Source: Streptomyces curacoi | GTDB taxonomy: Bacteria > Actinomycetota > Actinomycetes > Streptomycetales > Streptomycetaceae | Length of the DNA stretch: 64,000 nt | Assembly (NCBI RefSeq): GCF_001513975.1 | Contig: NZ_KQ947988.1 | Coordinates: 454,104-518,103 of the forward strand | Direction: 5' to 3' | Shown here: piece after piece, positions 25,444 through 34,051 of the stretch | Numbering within the stretch: position 1 is the first letter of the stretch | Layout of the letters: each line of letters begins with the position of its first letter | Position numbers and translations under genes: made by a program | Notes under the pieces: model-generated | Told to the model about the DNA's origin: nothing | Databases searched by the model: none | The model's input: only the letters and a program-made list of their open reading frames with translations

Positions 25444-26811
25444 TCAGCCCAGGCTCACCGTCGGCACCGGATTGCTCCCGCTCCACGACCCGTTGAACCC
25501 GAAGGTCACCGAACCGCCGTCGGGAACCGTCCCGTTGTACGAGGCGTTGGAACAGGTGACCGCCGCCCCCGACTGCGTACAGCCCGCGTTCCAGGCCTGG
25601 GTGATCCGCTGGCCCGCCCCGAAGGTCCAGCCCACCTTCCAGGAGGACAGCGCCGCGCCCGAGCAGGCGATCCTGACCTGCCCGGTGAAGCCGGTGTTCC
25701 ACTGGCTGGTGACGCTGTAGGTCGCCGTGCACGCGCCGGTGGGCGGGGGCGTGGTCGTACCGCCGAGCGCCTCGGCGATCGCGTGGTACGCCGGTTTCGG
25801 CGCGTAGTTCTCGTCGTACGGCGTCGCCGCGCCCTGCCCCGGGAAGGTGTCCGGGATCCAGGAGTCGGAGTCGGTGAAGCCCCAGACGGTCACGCCGACA
25901 CACCGGGACACCGCCAGGCAGGCGTTCATGACCGCCTTGTAGTCGGCGGCCTGCCGGGTCAGCTTGGCGCTGTCGGCGGGCAGTTGCATACGGATGTCCA
26001 GCTCCGTGATCGCCACGTCGACGCCGAGATCGGCGAACCGCTGGATGTTCTGCTGCATGGTCGACGGGACCTGGCCGAGGATCAGGTGGGCCTGCAGGCC
26101 CACGCCGTCGATCGGGACGCCCCGCTCCTTCAGTGACTTGACCAGGTTGTACAGGGCGGTGCTCTTCGCGTTGACGCCCTCGACGTTGTAGTCGTTGATG
26201 TACAGCTTGGCGCTCGGGTCGGCGGCGCGTGCGGCGGTCAGGGCCTGGGCGATGTAGTCGGCGCCGAGGCCGTTGTACCAGAGGGTCTGCCGGTAGGTGC
26301 CGTCCTCGTTGAACGGCTCGTTCACCACGTCCCAGGTCGCCAGCCTGCCCTTGTACCGGCCGACTTCCAACGCGATGTGGTCTTTCATCAACTGGCCCAG
26401 CTCGGCGGACGTCCAGCTGCCGTTCGTCAGCCAGCTCGGGTTCTGGCTGTGCCAGACCAGGGTGTGGCCGCGCAACTGCTGGCCGTGCGCCTCGGCGAAG
26501 GTCACGATCCGGTCGGCCTCGGCCCAGTCGAAGTTGCCGCGGGTCGGCTCGACCGAGCCCCACTTCATGGCGTTGCCGGGGGTCAGCGCGTTGAACTCCC
26601 GGCTCGCGATCTCGCCGTAGGTGCCGGTGAGCTTGGAGCCGGTGACGGCCGTGCCCATCACCTTGCCCTTGGCGGCGGCGAGATCGCGCAGGGGCGTGCC
26701 AGCGGCCTGGGCGGGGGCGGCGCCGAGTGTCAGCAGGGCCGCGGCTGCTGCGGTGGCGGCCCCGGTGACGAGGGCGGTGAGACGTGCACGCAACGATCTG
26801 GAGGTTCTCAT
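25444..26811 (-). CDS. Endo-1,4-beta-xylanase, GH10-CBM2
   Basis: A 455-residue secreted xylanase. The ATG at 26811 opens a signal peptide (MRTSRSLRARL..., cleavage near QAAG). The GH10 barrel (about residues 45-340) has WHSQNPSW, the acid/base Glu in WDVVNEPFNEDG and the nucleophile Glu in ITELDIRM. A short Thr/Pro linker leads to a C-terminal CBM2 (about residues 355-455) with its two Cys and surface Trp residues (SQWNTGF, SSWKVGW). It hydrolyses xylan outside the cell. The start is preceded by the operator CCGAAAGTTTCGG and, upstream, a LacI regulator in the same direction. Confidence 0.96.
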   Translation of the reverse strand: MRTSRSLRARLTALVTGAATAAAAALLTLGAAPAQAAGTPLRDLAAAKGKVMGTAVTGSKLTGTYGEIASREFNALTPGNAMKWGSVEPTRGNFDWAEADRIVTFAEAHGQQLRGHTLVWHSQNPSWLTNGSWTSAELGQLMKDHIALEVGRYKGRLATWDVVNEPFNEDGTYRQTLWYNGLGADYIAQALTAARAADPSAKLYINDYNVEGVNAKSTALYNLVKSLKERGVPIDGVGLQAHLILGQVPSTMQQNIQRFADLGVDVAITELDIRMQLPADSAKLTRQAADYKAVMNACLAVSRCVGVTVWGFTDSDSWIPDTFPGQGAATPYDENYAPKPAYHAIAEALGGTTTPPPTGACTATYSVTSQWNTGFTGQVRIACSGAALSSWKVGWTFGAGQRITQAWNAGCTQSGAAVTCSNASYNGTVPDGGSVTFGFNGSWSGSNPVPTVSLG

Positions 26812-26823
26812 GGCGGGGTGCCT

Positions 26824-26836
26824 CCGAAAGTTTCGG
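26824..26836. promoter_or_regulatory. LacI-type operator of the xylanase gene
   Basis: CCGAAAGTTTCGG is a 13-bp palindrome 12 bp upstream of the xylanase ATG. It contains CGAA-N3-TTCG, also found twice before the GH3 gene. LacI-type xylan and xyloside regulators of Streptomyces recognise CGAA/TTCG inverted repeats, so the neighbouring LacI protein is the likely binder. Confidence 0.75.
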
Positions 26837-26919
26837 TCGTGCAACCGATTGACTTCGGTGGAGTGTGGAGGCGCCCGCCCCAGCCGTCAATACGTCAACT
26901 TCCGGCCACGCCGGGCCGC

Positions 26920-28035
26920 TCAGGCCCCGCTGGGCGCCGCGGTACTGCTCCGCACCACCAGGCTGGTCGCCAGCTCCACGCGCGTCGCCGCCTGCTCCCC
27001 CGCCTCCCGCGCGAGGTCGAGGACCAGCTTCGCCGCCGCCTCCGCCATCTCCGTCAGCGGCTGCCGTACGGTCGTCAGCGGCGGCCCCACCCAGCGGGCG
27101 ACCGGCAGATCGTCGAACCCGACCACGCTCAGGTCCTCCGGAATCCGCAGCCCCAGCTCGCGCGCCGCCTCGTACAGCCCGAGCGCCTGGAGGTCGTTGC
27201 CGGCGAAGACGGCGGTGGGCCGGTCCGGGCGGCGCAGCAGCTCCAGGCCCTGCCGGTAGCCGGTCTCGTGGTGGAAGTCGCCGGGCCGGATCAGGTCCTG
27301 CTCGACCGGGAGCCCGGCCGTCTCCAGCGCGGCCCGGTAGCCGTCGATCCGGGCGCGGCTGCACATCATCCGGGACGGTCCGGTGATCGCGCCGATCCTG
27401 CGGTGCCCCAGCTCGACCAGATGCCGGGTGGCGGCGAGCCCGCCCTGCCAGTTGGTCGCCCCGATGGAGGGGACGTCGGCGCCGGGGTCGCCCGCCGGGT
27501 CCATCACCACGAACGGGATCGACCGGCTGGTCAGCAGTGCGCGCTGGGACTCGTCGAGGCCGGACAGGACCAGGATCACGCCGTGCGGGCGGCGGGCGGC
27601 GACTTGGTCGGCCCAGGTCCGGCCGGGGGTGAGCCGCCCGGCGCTCTCGCTCAGCACGACGCTCAGCCCGGCGTCCCGGGCGACGTTCTCCACGCCCCGG
27701 ATGACCTCCATCGCCCACGCGCTCTCCAGTTCGTGGAAGACCAGGTCGATCAGCGGCGAGCGGCTGGCCTCGGCGCGGCGGCGCCGGTAGCCGTGGGCGC
27801 GCAGCAGTTCCTCGACGCGGCTGCGGGTGGCGGGGGCGACGTCGGCGCGCCCGTTGAGGACCTTCGAAACAGTCGGCGCGGACACGCCGGCCTCGCGGGC
27901 GATCTCGGCGAGCGTCGCGGTCTGCGCGGACCGGCCGGTCGTCGGCGTCCTCGTCGTTGTCGTCCGGGTTTCCGACTGTGTCTTCCGGGTTTCCCCCGGT
28001 GGCGTCCGGCTTTCAGCGGGCTCACGGGCTGTCAT
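26920..28035 (-). CDS. LacI-family repressor of the hemicellulose locus
   Basis: A 371-residue LacI regulator. A 38-residue Thr/Arg-rich N-terminal extension precedes the HTH (LAEIAREAGVSAPTVSKVLNGR) and hinge helix region (RVEELLRAHGY). A periplasmic-binding-type ligand domain follows (residues 100-365) with NDLQALGLYEAARELG and the C-terminal FDDLPVA motif. It lies between the xylanase and the divergent GH3 gene. The common operator on both sides makes it the probable regulator, with a xylo- or gluco-oligosaccharide as inducer (inference). Confidence 0.9.
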   Translation of the reverse strand: MTAREPAESRTPPGETRKTQSETRTTTTRTPTTGRSAQTATLAEIAREAGVSAPTVSKVLNGRADVAPATRSRVEELLRAHGYRRRRAEASRSPLIDLVFHELESAWAMEVIRGVENVARDAGLSVVLSESAGRLTPGRTWADQVAARRPHGVILVLSGLDESQRALLTSRSIPFVVMDPAGDPGADVPSIGATNWQGGLAATRHLVELGHRRIGAITGPSRMMCSRARIDGYRAALETAGLPVEQDLIRPGDFHHETGYRQGLELLRRPDRPTAVFAGNDLQALGLYEAARELGLRIPEDLSVVGFDDLPVARWVGPPLTTVRQPLTEMAEAAAKLVLDLAREAGEQAATRVELATSLVVRSSTAAPSGA

Positions 28036-28095
28036 GGCGGCGATCGTATCCCTGCGCGACCTCTTGACGAACCCTTCTCACCACCCCTAGGTTCC

Positions 28096-28106
28096 CGGAA
28101 CATTCG
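28096..28106. promoter_or_regulatory. Distal CGAA-N3-TTCG-like operator of the GH3 gene
   Basis: CGGAACATTCG matches the operator with one change. It starts exactly 21 bp before the second copy, placing both on the same DNA face. Confidence 0.55.
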
Positions 28107-28116
28107 AGGTGAAGAA

Positions 28117-28127
28117 CGAAACATTCG
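28117..28127. promoter_or_regulatory. Proximal CGAA-N3-TTCG operator of the GH3 gene
   Basis: CGAAACATTCG has perfect CGAA and TTCG arms with a 3-nt centre, the same design as the xylanase operator. It lies 29 bp before the GH3 ATG. Confidence 0.7.
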
Positions 28128-28156
28128 CGAGTGGCTTTCGCCCCGACAGGAGTTTC

Positions 28157-30463
28157 ATGACCACCGCCCCCTGGCGCGACCCCGCCCTGCCCGCCGCCGC
28201 CCGCGTCGACGCGCTCCTCTCCCGGATGACCCTGGAGGAGAAGACCGCCCAGCTCTACGGCGTGTGGGTGGGCGCCGCCACGGACGGCGAGGGCGTCGCC
28301 CCGCACCAGCACGACATGACCGCCGACCACGACTGGGACGAACTCATCACCCACGGCCTCGGCCAGCTCACCCGCTCCTTCGGCACCGCTCCCGTGGACC
28401 CGGCGCTGGGCGCGCAGGCACTGGCCCGCGCCCAGCGCCGGATCGCCGAGGCCGGCCGCTTCGGCATCCCGGCGGTGGCCCACGAGGAGTGTCTGGCGGG
28501 CTTCACGGCCTGGCAGGCCACGGCCTACCCGGTGCCGCTGGCGTGGGGCGCCTCCTTCGACCCCCCGCTCGTCGAGGAGATGGCCCGGCGCATCGGCCGG
28601 GACCTGCGCTCGGCCGGCGTCCACCAGGGCCTCGCGCCCGTCCTGGACGTCGTACGCGATCCGCGCTGGGGCAGGGTCGAGGAGACCATCGGCGAGGACC
28701 CGTACCTGACCGGCACGATCGGCGCGGCCTACGTCCGGGGCCTGGAGTCGGCCGGGATCGTCGCCACGCTCAAGCACTTCGCCGGGTACGCCTCCTCGGC
28801 GGGCGCACGCAACCTCGCGCCGGTACGGGCAGGCGTCCGTGAGTTCGCGGACGTCACCCTCTCCCCGTTCGAGATGGCGCTGCGCGAGGGCGGCGCGCGC
28901 TCGGTGATGGCGGCGTACAACGAGACGGACGGCGTGCCGGCCTCCGCCGACCCGGCGCTGCTCACCGAACTCCTGCGGGACCAGTGGGGTTTCACGGGCA
29001 CGGTGGTGGCCGACTACTTCGGCATCGGCTTCCTGGAGACCCTCCACCGCGTGGCGGACGGCCCGGCCGAGGCGGCGCACGCGGCGCTGGCCGCCGGTAT
29101 CGACGTGGAACTGCCGACCGTGAAGTGCTACGGCACACCGCTGGTGGAGGCCGTCCGGGCGGGCGAGGTCCCGGAGGAACTGGTGGACCGGGCGGCCCGC
29201 CGGGTGCTGCTGCAGAAGTGCGAGCTGGGCCTCCTGGACGAGGACTGGAACCCGGAGCCCACCGGCCCGGTCCACCTCGACTCCCCCGCCAACCGCGCCG
29301 TCGCCCGCCGGCTGGCCGAGGAGTCCGTGGTCCTGCTCGACAACCCGGACGGTGTGCTGCCGCTGGCCCCCGACACGAGAATCGCGGTCGTGGGCCCGCG
29401 CGCGGCCGACGCCCTGGCGATGCTGGGCTGCTACTCCTTCCCCTCCCACGTCCTGCCCCACCACCCCGAGGTCCCGCTCGGCATCGAGATCCCGACGGTC
29501 CTTGAGGCGCTGCGCGCCGAACTCCCCGACGCCAAGGTGGCCTTCGCCGAGGGCTGCGGGGTGTCCGACCCGGACACGGCGGGCTTCGAGGAGGCCGTGG
29601 CGCGGGCGTCGGAGGCGGATGTGTGCCTGGCGGTCCTGGGCGACCGGGCGGGGCTCTTCGGGCGGGGCACCTCGGGCGAGGGCTGCGATGTGACGGACCT
29701 CCGGCTGCCGGGCGCGCAGGGCGAGCTCCTGGACGCGCTGGTGGCCACCGGCGTACCGGTGGTGCTGGTCCTGCTGACCGGCCGCCCGTACGCCCTGGGC
29801 CGCTGGCACGGACGCCTGGCCGCGGTGGTCCAGGCGTTCTTCCCGGGGGAGGAGGGCGGCCCGGCGGTGGCGGGAGTGCTGTCGGGCCGCGTCAACCCCT
29901 CGGGCCGCCTGCCGGTGAGCGTGCCGCGGGTGCCGGGCGGGCAGCCGTGGACGTACCTCCAGCCGCCGCTGGGGCTGGCGGGCGAGGTCAGCAACCTGGA
30001 TCCGACGCCGTTGTACGCCTTCGGGCACGGGCGCTCCTATACGTCGTTCGCCTGGGAGCCCGCCGAGTCGCCGGAGGCGGAGATCGGCACGGACGGCTCG
30101 TACGACGTGACGGTGACGGTCCGCAACGCGGGGGAGCGCGCGGGCGCGGAGGTCGTCCAGCTCTATCTGCACGACCCGGTGGCGAGCGTCACGCGCCCGG
30201 ACGTGCGGCTGATCGGCTACCGGCGTGTGGAGCTGTCACCGGGCGAGGCGCGGCGGGTGACCTTCCGCTTCCACGCGGACCTGTCGTCGTTCACCGACCG
30301 CTCGGGGCGCAGGGTGGTCGAACCGGGCGCGCTGGAGCTGCGGTTGGCGGCGTCCAGCGCGGACGTACGGCACACGGCTCGGCTGACGCTGACGGGGCCG
30401 ACGCGGGTACTGGGGGCCGAACGGCGGCTGCTGTGTGAGGCGGAGGTGTCCGCGGCGGGGTGA
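28157..30463 (+). CDS. GH3 beta-glucosidase / beta-xylosidase
   Basis: A 768-residue glycoside hydrolase family 3 enzyme without a signal peptide, so probably cytoplasmic. The N-terminal barrel has GLAPVLDVVRDPRWGRVEE and KHFAGY; the nucleophile is Asp286 in TVVADYFG. Next come the (alpha/beta)6 sandwich (AVVGPRA; LAVLGDRAGLFGRG) and a C-terminal fibronectin III-like domain (VTVRNAGERAGAEVVQLYL; GYRRVELSPGE). The ATG at 28157 has CAGGAG upstream; the earlier in-frame GTG at 28109 lies between the operators. It probably finishes oligosaccharides released by the neighbouring xylanase. Aryl-glycosidase substrate (xyloside or glucoside) is undecided. Confidence 0.93.
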   Translation: MTTAPWRDPALPAAARVDALLSRMTLEEKTAQLYGVWVGAATDGEGVAPHQHDMTADHDWDELITHGLGQLTRSFGTAPVDPALGAQALARAQRRIAEAGRFGIPAVAHEECLAGFTAWQATAYPVPLAWGASFDPPLVEEMARRIGRDLRSAGVHQGLAPVLDVVRDPRWGRVEETIGEDPYLTGTIGAAYVRGLESAGIVATLKHFAGYASSAGARNLAPVRAGVREFADVTLSPFEMALREGGARSVMAAYNETDGVPASADPALLTELLRDQWGFTGTVVADYFGIGFLETLHRVADGPAEAAHAALAAGIDVELPTVKCYGTPLVEAVRAGEVPEELVDRAARRVLLQKCELGLLDEDWNPEPTGPVHLDSPANRAVARRLAEESVVLLDNPDGVLPLAPDTRIAVVGPRAADALAMLGCYSFPSHVLPHHPEVPLGIEIPTVLEALRAELPDAKVAFAEGCGVSDPDTAGFEEAVARASEADVCLAVLGDRAGLFGRGTSGEGCDVTDLRLPGAQGELLDALVATGVPVVLVLLTGRPYALGRWHGRLAAVVQAFFPGEEGGPAVAGVLSGRVNPSGRLPVSVPRVPGGQPWTYLQPPLGLAGEVSNLDPTPLYAFGHGRSYTSFAWEPAESPEAEIGTDGSYDVTVTVRNAGERAGAEVVQLYLHDPVASVTRPDVRLIGYRRVELSPGEARRVTFRFHADLSSFTDRSGRRVVEPGALELRLAASSADVRHTARLTLTGPTRVLGAERRLLCEAEVSAAG

Positions 30464-30479
30464 GCCCCCGCCCCGCCTC

Positions 30480-30517
30480 CAGGCACCGGGCACCGGGCAC
30501 CGGGCACCCGGCACCGG
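30480..30517. repeat. Heptanucleotide repeat gcaccgg
   Basis: About five near-perfect copies of gcaccgg occur in tandem between the GH3 stop and the converging small gene. It is a simple-sequence tract with no evident function. Confidence 0.6.
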
Positions 30518-30528
30518 CTCTAGGCCGG

Positions 30529-30786
30529 TCAGTCGGAGCCCACCGACTCGAACCGCCACCGATGCACGGCCCGGGTCACCAACTCGGCCGCGGGCTCCGG
30601 AAGTTCCGGCAGACCGGCCTCGTACGGAGCGTCCCACCAGGTGATCACCAGCACCCGGTCCTGCGGCGCCCGGAAGGCCTCCCGGCGCAGCGGGCGCTCG
30701 GGCAACTCCTGCTTCCGCGCCCAGGCCAGCAGCTCCTCCCCCCGCCCGGGAACCGCCCGCGCCTCCCACATCAACGCGACCGTCAC
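30529..30786 (-). CDS. Small conserved protein, possible ABM-like fold
   Basis: 85 residues, MTVALMWEARAVPGRG and VLVITWWD with Trp-rich strands, suggesting a ferredoxin-like dimeric barrel; no catalytic residues are identified. GTG start overlaps the tsaD stop as GTGA, so it is translationally coupled to tsaD and may be the last gene of the t6A operon. Function not known. Confidence 0.7.
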   Translation of the reverse strand: MTVALMWEARAVPGRGEELLAWARKQELPERPLRREAFRAPQDRVLVITWWDAPYEAGLPELPEPAAELVTRAVHRWRFESVGSD

Positions 30787-31880
30787 GAGTAGAGGTTCTC
30801 CTTGCTGACCTCGTGCACATGGTCGTGCCCATGGTCATGGCCGGGAACATGAGGATCCGTCACCGGCAGCGACGAGTCCGCCGACAGGTCCCAGCTGGAC
30901 GCGGGCCGGCCCCGCGCCACCATCTCCGCGCCCAGCGCGGCCACCATCGCCCCGTTGTCCGTGCACAGCTTCGGGCGGGGCACCCGCAGCCGGATCCCGG
31001 CCGCCTCGCAGCGCTCCTGGGCCAGCGCCCGCAGCCGGGAGTTCGCCGCCACACCGCCGCCGATCATCAGGTGGTCGACGCCCTCGTCCTTGCAGGCGCG
31101 CACGGCCTTGCGGGTCAGCACGTCGACGACCGCCTCCTGGAAGGAGGCCGCGACATCGCGCACCGGCACCTCCTCGCCCGCCGCCCGCTTGGCCTCGATC
31201 CAGCGGGCGACCGCCGTCTTGAGGCCGGAGAAGGAGAAGTCGTACGCCGGGTCGCGCGGCCCGGTCAGACCGCGCGGGAACGCGATGGCCTCCGGGTCGC
31301 CCTCGCGCGCGTACCGGTCGATGACCGGGCCGCCGGGGAAGCCCAGGTTCAGCACGCGGGCGATCTTGTCGAAGGCCTCGCCGGCCGCGTCGTCGATGGT
31401 GGCGCCCATCGGCCGGACGTCGGAGGTGATGTCGCTCGACAGCAGCAGCGACGAGTGGCCGCCGGACACCAGCAGCGCCATCGTCGGCTCCGGCAGCGCG
31501 CCGTGCTCCAGCTGGTCCACGCAGATGTGGGAGGCGAGGTGGTTGACGCCGTAGAGCGGCTTGCCCAGCGCGTAGGCGTACGCCTTCGCCGCCGACACAC
31601 CGACCAGCAGCGCGCCCGCGAGCCCGGGACCGGCGGTGACGGCGATACCGTCCAGGTCCCGCGCACTCACCCCCGCCTCCTTCAGCGCGCGGTCGATGGT
31701 CGGGACCATCGCCTCCAGGTGCGCCCGGGAGGCGACCTCCGGCACGACACCGCCGAAGCGGGCGTGCTCGTCGACGCTGGAGGCGACGGCGTCGGCGAGC
31801 AGGGTGGTGCCGCGGACGATGCCGACGCCGGTCTCGTCGCAGGAGGTCTCGATGCCGAGGACGAGCGGTTCGTCAGCCAT
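30783..31880 (-). CDS. tsaD: tRNA t6A threonylcarbamoyltransferase TsaD
   Basis: A 365-residue Kae1/TsaD ASKHA-fold ATPase that transfers the threonylcarbamoyl group to A37 of ANN-decoding tRNAs. Visible are VLGIETSCDETGVG, the metal-binding HLASH (HxxxH), VSGGHSSLLL and the nucleotide-binding GGGVAANSRLR. The C-terminus carries a His-rich stretch, DPHVPGHDHGHDHVHE, beyond the usual family end; it may bind metal. The ATG overlaps the rimI stop by 8 bp. Partners tsaB and tsaE lie just upstream. Confidence 0.96.
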   Translation of the reverse strand: MADEPLVLGIETSCDETGVGIVRGTTLLADAVASSVDEHARFGGVVPEVASRAHLEAMVPTIDRALKEAGVSARDLDGIAVTAGPGLAGALLVGVSAAKAYAYALGKPLYGVNHLASHICVDQLEHGALPEPTMALLVSGGHSSLLLSSDITSDVRPMGATIDDAAGEAFDKIARVLNLGFPGGPVIDRYAREGDPEAIAFPRGLTGPRDPAYDFSFSGLKTAVARWIEAKRAAGEEVPVRDVAASFQEAVVDVLTRKAVRACKDEGVDHLMIGGGVAANSRLRALAQERCEAAGIRLRVPRPKLCTDNGAMVAALGAEMVARGRPASSWDLSADSSLPVTDPHVPGHDHGHDHVHEVSKENLYS

Positions 31881-32421
31881 TGATCTCGGTTCCTTGTGCG
31901 GAAGTTCCTGGTACGGAAGTGGAAGGGTCGGTCAGTCGCATCACCAGGGCGTCCACGTTCCCCGGCTGGTAGTAGCCGCGCCTGAAGCCGATGGCCTCGA
32001 AGCCGAAGCGCTCGTAGAGCTTCTGCGCGCGGACGTTGTCCACACGGCACTCCAGCATCACTTCGGCGCACTCGAAGGCGGTCGCGGCACGCAGCAGCTC
32101 GGTGAGCAGTCGGCTGCCGAGACCCGTTCCCTGGTGGTCGCGGGCCACGGCGATGGTCTGGATGTCGGCCAGTTCCCCGGAGGAGGCGAGCCCCGCGTAT
32201 CCGACGATCCGCTTGCCCTCCTCGGCGACGACATAGCGCCGGGTGGCCTCGGGCCCGCGCGAGTGGGCCAGCTCGGACCAGAACATGCCCCGGGACCAGG
32301 CGTCCTCGGGGAAGAGGTCCTTCTCCAGCTCCAGCACGGGGTCGATGTCCCACCAGCGCATCTCGCGCAGCACAGGAGTCACGGGCGGCCCGGACTGCGG
32401 TCCGGTCGGCTGTCCTGTCAC
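31873..32421 (-). CDS. rimI: RimI-type ribosomal-protein/N-terminal acetyltransferase
   Basis: A 182-residue GNAT acetyltransferase that acetylates the N-terminus of ribosomal protein S18 in model bacteria. The acetyl-CoA P-loop is DHQGTGLGSRLL, and NVRAQKLYERFGFEAIGFRRGYY is the RimI signature. GTG start overlaps the tsaB stop as GTGA, and its own end overlaps tsaD. Genes rimI and tsaB/tsaD are often clustered or fused in actinobacteria. Confidence 0.93.
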   Translation of the reverse strand: MTGQPTGPQSGPPVTPVLREMRWWDIDPVLELEKDLFPEDAWSRGMFWSELAHSRGPEATRRYVVAEEGKRIVGYAGLASSGELADIQTIAVARDHQGTGLGSRLLTELLRAATAFECAEVMLECRVDNVRAQKLYERFGFEAIGFRRGYYQPGNVDALVMRLTDPSTSVPGTSAQGTEING

Positions 32422-33074
32422 TTGGGGGTGACCACCTTGTAGTTCTTGGGGACCTGGGCGTCGGGCCGGCGCAGATACAGCGGCCGGGGCGCGGCGAGTT
32501 CCTCGCCCGCCGCCAGCTTCTCGGCGGCCAGAGCGGCGAGGGCCGCCGCCGACACATGCTCGGGCTCGTGGGCGCTGGGGAAGGTGTCGGGGTACAGCAG
32601 CGCGCCCGCGCCGACGGCGGGCAGTCCGGCGACCTGGTCGGCGATGTCGGCGGGCCGGTCGACGGCCGGGTCGGTGAGGCGGGTGCGGGAGTCGGCGTAC
32701 CGCGCCCAGTAGACCTCCTTGCGCCGGGCGTCGGTCGCGACGACGAAGGGGCCCTTCTCGATGTCGGCGGCGTACGCGAGGCCGTCCAGCGTGCACACGC
32801 CGTGCACGGGGACGCCGAGGACGAGTCCGAAGGTGTCGGCGGTCATCAGACCGACGCGCAGCCCGGTGTACGGCCCGGGGCCGACGCCTACGACGATGCC
32901 GGTGACGGCGTCGAGCTTCACACCGGCCTCGGCGAGGACGCGGTCGACGGCCGGCAGCAGCAGCTCACCGTGCCGGCGGGCGTCCACCTGGCTCGACGAG
33001 GCGATGACGTCCGTACCGTCGTGCAGCGCGACGGTGACTGCGGGGGTGGCGGTATCCAGAGCGAGCAAGAGCAC
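32418..33074 (-). CDS. tsaB: t6A biosynthesis scaffold TsaB
   Basis: A 218-residue ASKHA-fold protein, the inactive partner that dimerises with TsaD. It has LALDTATPAVTVAL and GVGPGPYTGLRVGL, the YeaZ signature, and lacks the HxxxH metal site. GTG start (VLLLALD). First gene of the coupled tsaB-rimI-tsaD run. Confidence 0.95.
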   Translation of the reverse strand: MLLLALDTATPAVTVALHDGTDVIASSSQVDARRHGELLLPAVDRVLAEAGVKLDAVTGIVVGVGPGPYTGLRVGLMTADTFGLVLGVPVHGVCTLDGLAYAADIEKGPFVVATDARRKEVYWARYADSRTRLTDPAVDRPADIADQVAGLPAVGAGALLYPDTFPSAHEPEHVSAAALAALAAEKLAAGEELAAPRPLYLRRPDAQVPKNYKVVTPK

Positions 33075-33187
33075 GCAAACAGCCTACGGCGCTCGCGCCC
33101 CGAGAAGCGCCGCCCGGGTGGAGCGCTTGACGGCTGCTACGGTCGGGCTTGATCACGACGTACGACGCGAACGCTGAGGTGGCGACG

Positions 33188-33742
33188 GTGGCAGGCAGCA
33201 GCTCCGGATTCGTGGTGGGGCTGACCGTGGCCGCCCTCGCGACCGTCGGCTTCCTCGCCTACCAGGCCTCGGCCGGCGTCCACGCCGATCTGGGCAAGCC
33301 CGGTGCGAGCAGCTCGCCCGAGGCGGGTACCGCGGGGGCGCCCCACGCCCAGCAGGGCCCCGCCGCGCTGCCCGTCGCGTCCGGTGCCGGGGAACGGGTC
33401 GTGTACTCGCTGGGCGCCGACCGGGTGTGGCTGGTCGGCGCGGGGGACATGGTCAAACGGACGTTCCGCGTGACCCCCGGATCGGTCGACCCGGCGCCGG
33501 GCGTCTACAGCGTCACGTCCCGCTCCAGCGCGGTCACCGGCACCGACGGCACCCCCATCGAGCACGTCGTCCGCTTCACCGACGTGGACGGCATCACCAT
33601 CGGCTTCAGCGCACCCGTCGACGGCTCGGCACCCCAGCCCAACCCGGCCGTGAAGACGGGCGGCATCCGCGAGTCGCGGGCGGACGGCAACGCGATGTGG
33701 GAGTTCGCGACGATCGGACGCACCGTCGCCGTGATCCCGTAG
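33188..33742 (+). CDS. Membrane-anchored extracytoplasmic protein, function unknown
   Basis: 184 residues if the GTG at 33188 is used; GAGG lies 10 bp before it, and an earlier ATG at 33149 is possible. One N-terminal membrane helix (FVVGLTVAALATVGFLAYQ) is followed by a Ser/Ala/Gly linker (about residues 30-60) and a beta-rich domain with YSLGADRVWLVGAGD, HVVRFTDVDG and a final strand. No Cys, so no L,D-transpeptidase activity despite a vaguely similar fold text. Divergent from tsaB by 113 bp. Not recognised as a named family. Confidence 0.75.
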   Translation: MAGSSSGFVVGLTVAALATVGFLAYQASAGVHADLGKPGASSSPEAGTAGAPHAQQGPAALPVASGAGERVVYSLGADRVWLVGAGDMVKRTFRVTPGSVDPAPGVYSVTSRSSAVTGTDGTPIEHVVRFTDVDGITIGFSAPVDGSAPQPNPAVKTGGIRESRADGNAMWEFATIGRTVAVIP

Positions 33743-33745
33743 AAC

Positions 33746-33783
33746 GGCGAGGCACCCCTGAGGCGGCGAGGCACCCCTGAGGC
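33746..33783. repeat. 19-bp tandem duplication
   Basis: Two adjacent identical 19-bp copies of ggcgaggcacccctgaggc begin 4 bp after the stop of the anchored protein gene. Confidence 0.85.
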
Positions 33784-33836
33784 GGCGGGCCATCCCCCGG
33801 AAGACCGCCGCGCTCTCCGAGCAGCCCCGGGACCCG

Positions 33837-34025
33837 CTAGGCCGCCTCGCGGTGTCGCTCGGCCGGCTCAGCCCGCTGCTGCCCGGCCTCGGGCTCGCGC
33901 GGCGGCGTCGAGATCAGGGTGGCGGCGGCGTTCGCCGCCAGCAGGTCCCGCACGGACACCCCGGCGACCGGCGCGTACGGCCGCGGCCGTACCTCGCTCG
34001 GTGCCTTGCTCTCCGATGCCGACAT
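33837..34025 (-). CDS. 62-residue protein behind an iron-box-like palindrome
   Basis: A short ORF, MSASESKAPSEVRPRPY...SVRDLLAANAAATLISTPP and a charged tail rich in Glu, Arg and Ala. The strong AGGAGGC ribosome site before the ATG and codon bias support real translation. There is no membrane segment or Cys; the middle may form one amphipathic helix. A 24-bp palindrome lies 27 bp upstream of the start codon. I do not recognise the family. Confidence 0.65.
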   Translation of the reverse strand: MSASESKAPSEVRPRPYAPVAGVSVRDLLAANAAATLISTPPREPEAGQQRAEPAERHREAA

Positions 34026-34051
34026 GGACGCCTCCTGGGGCCGGGGGCGGA

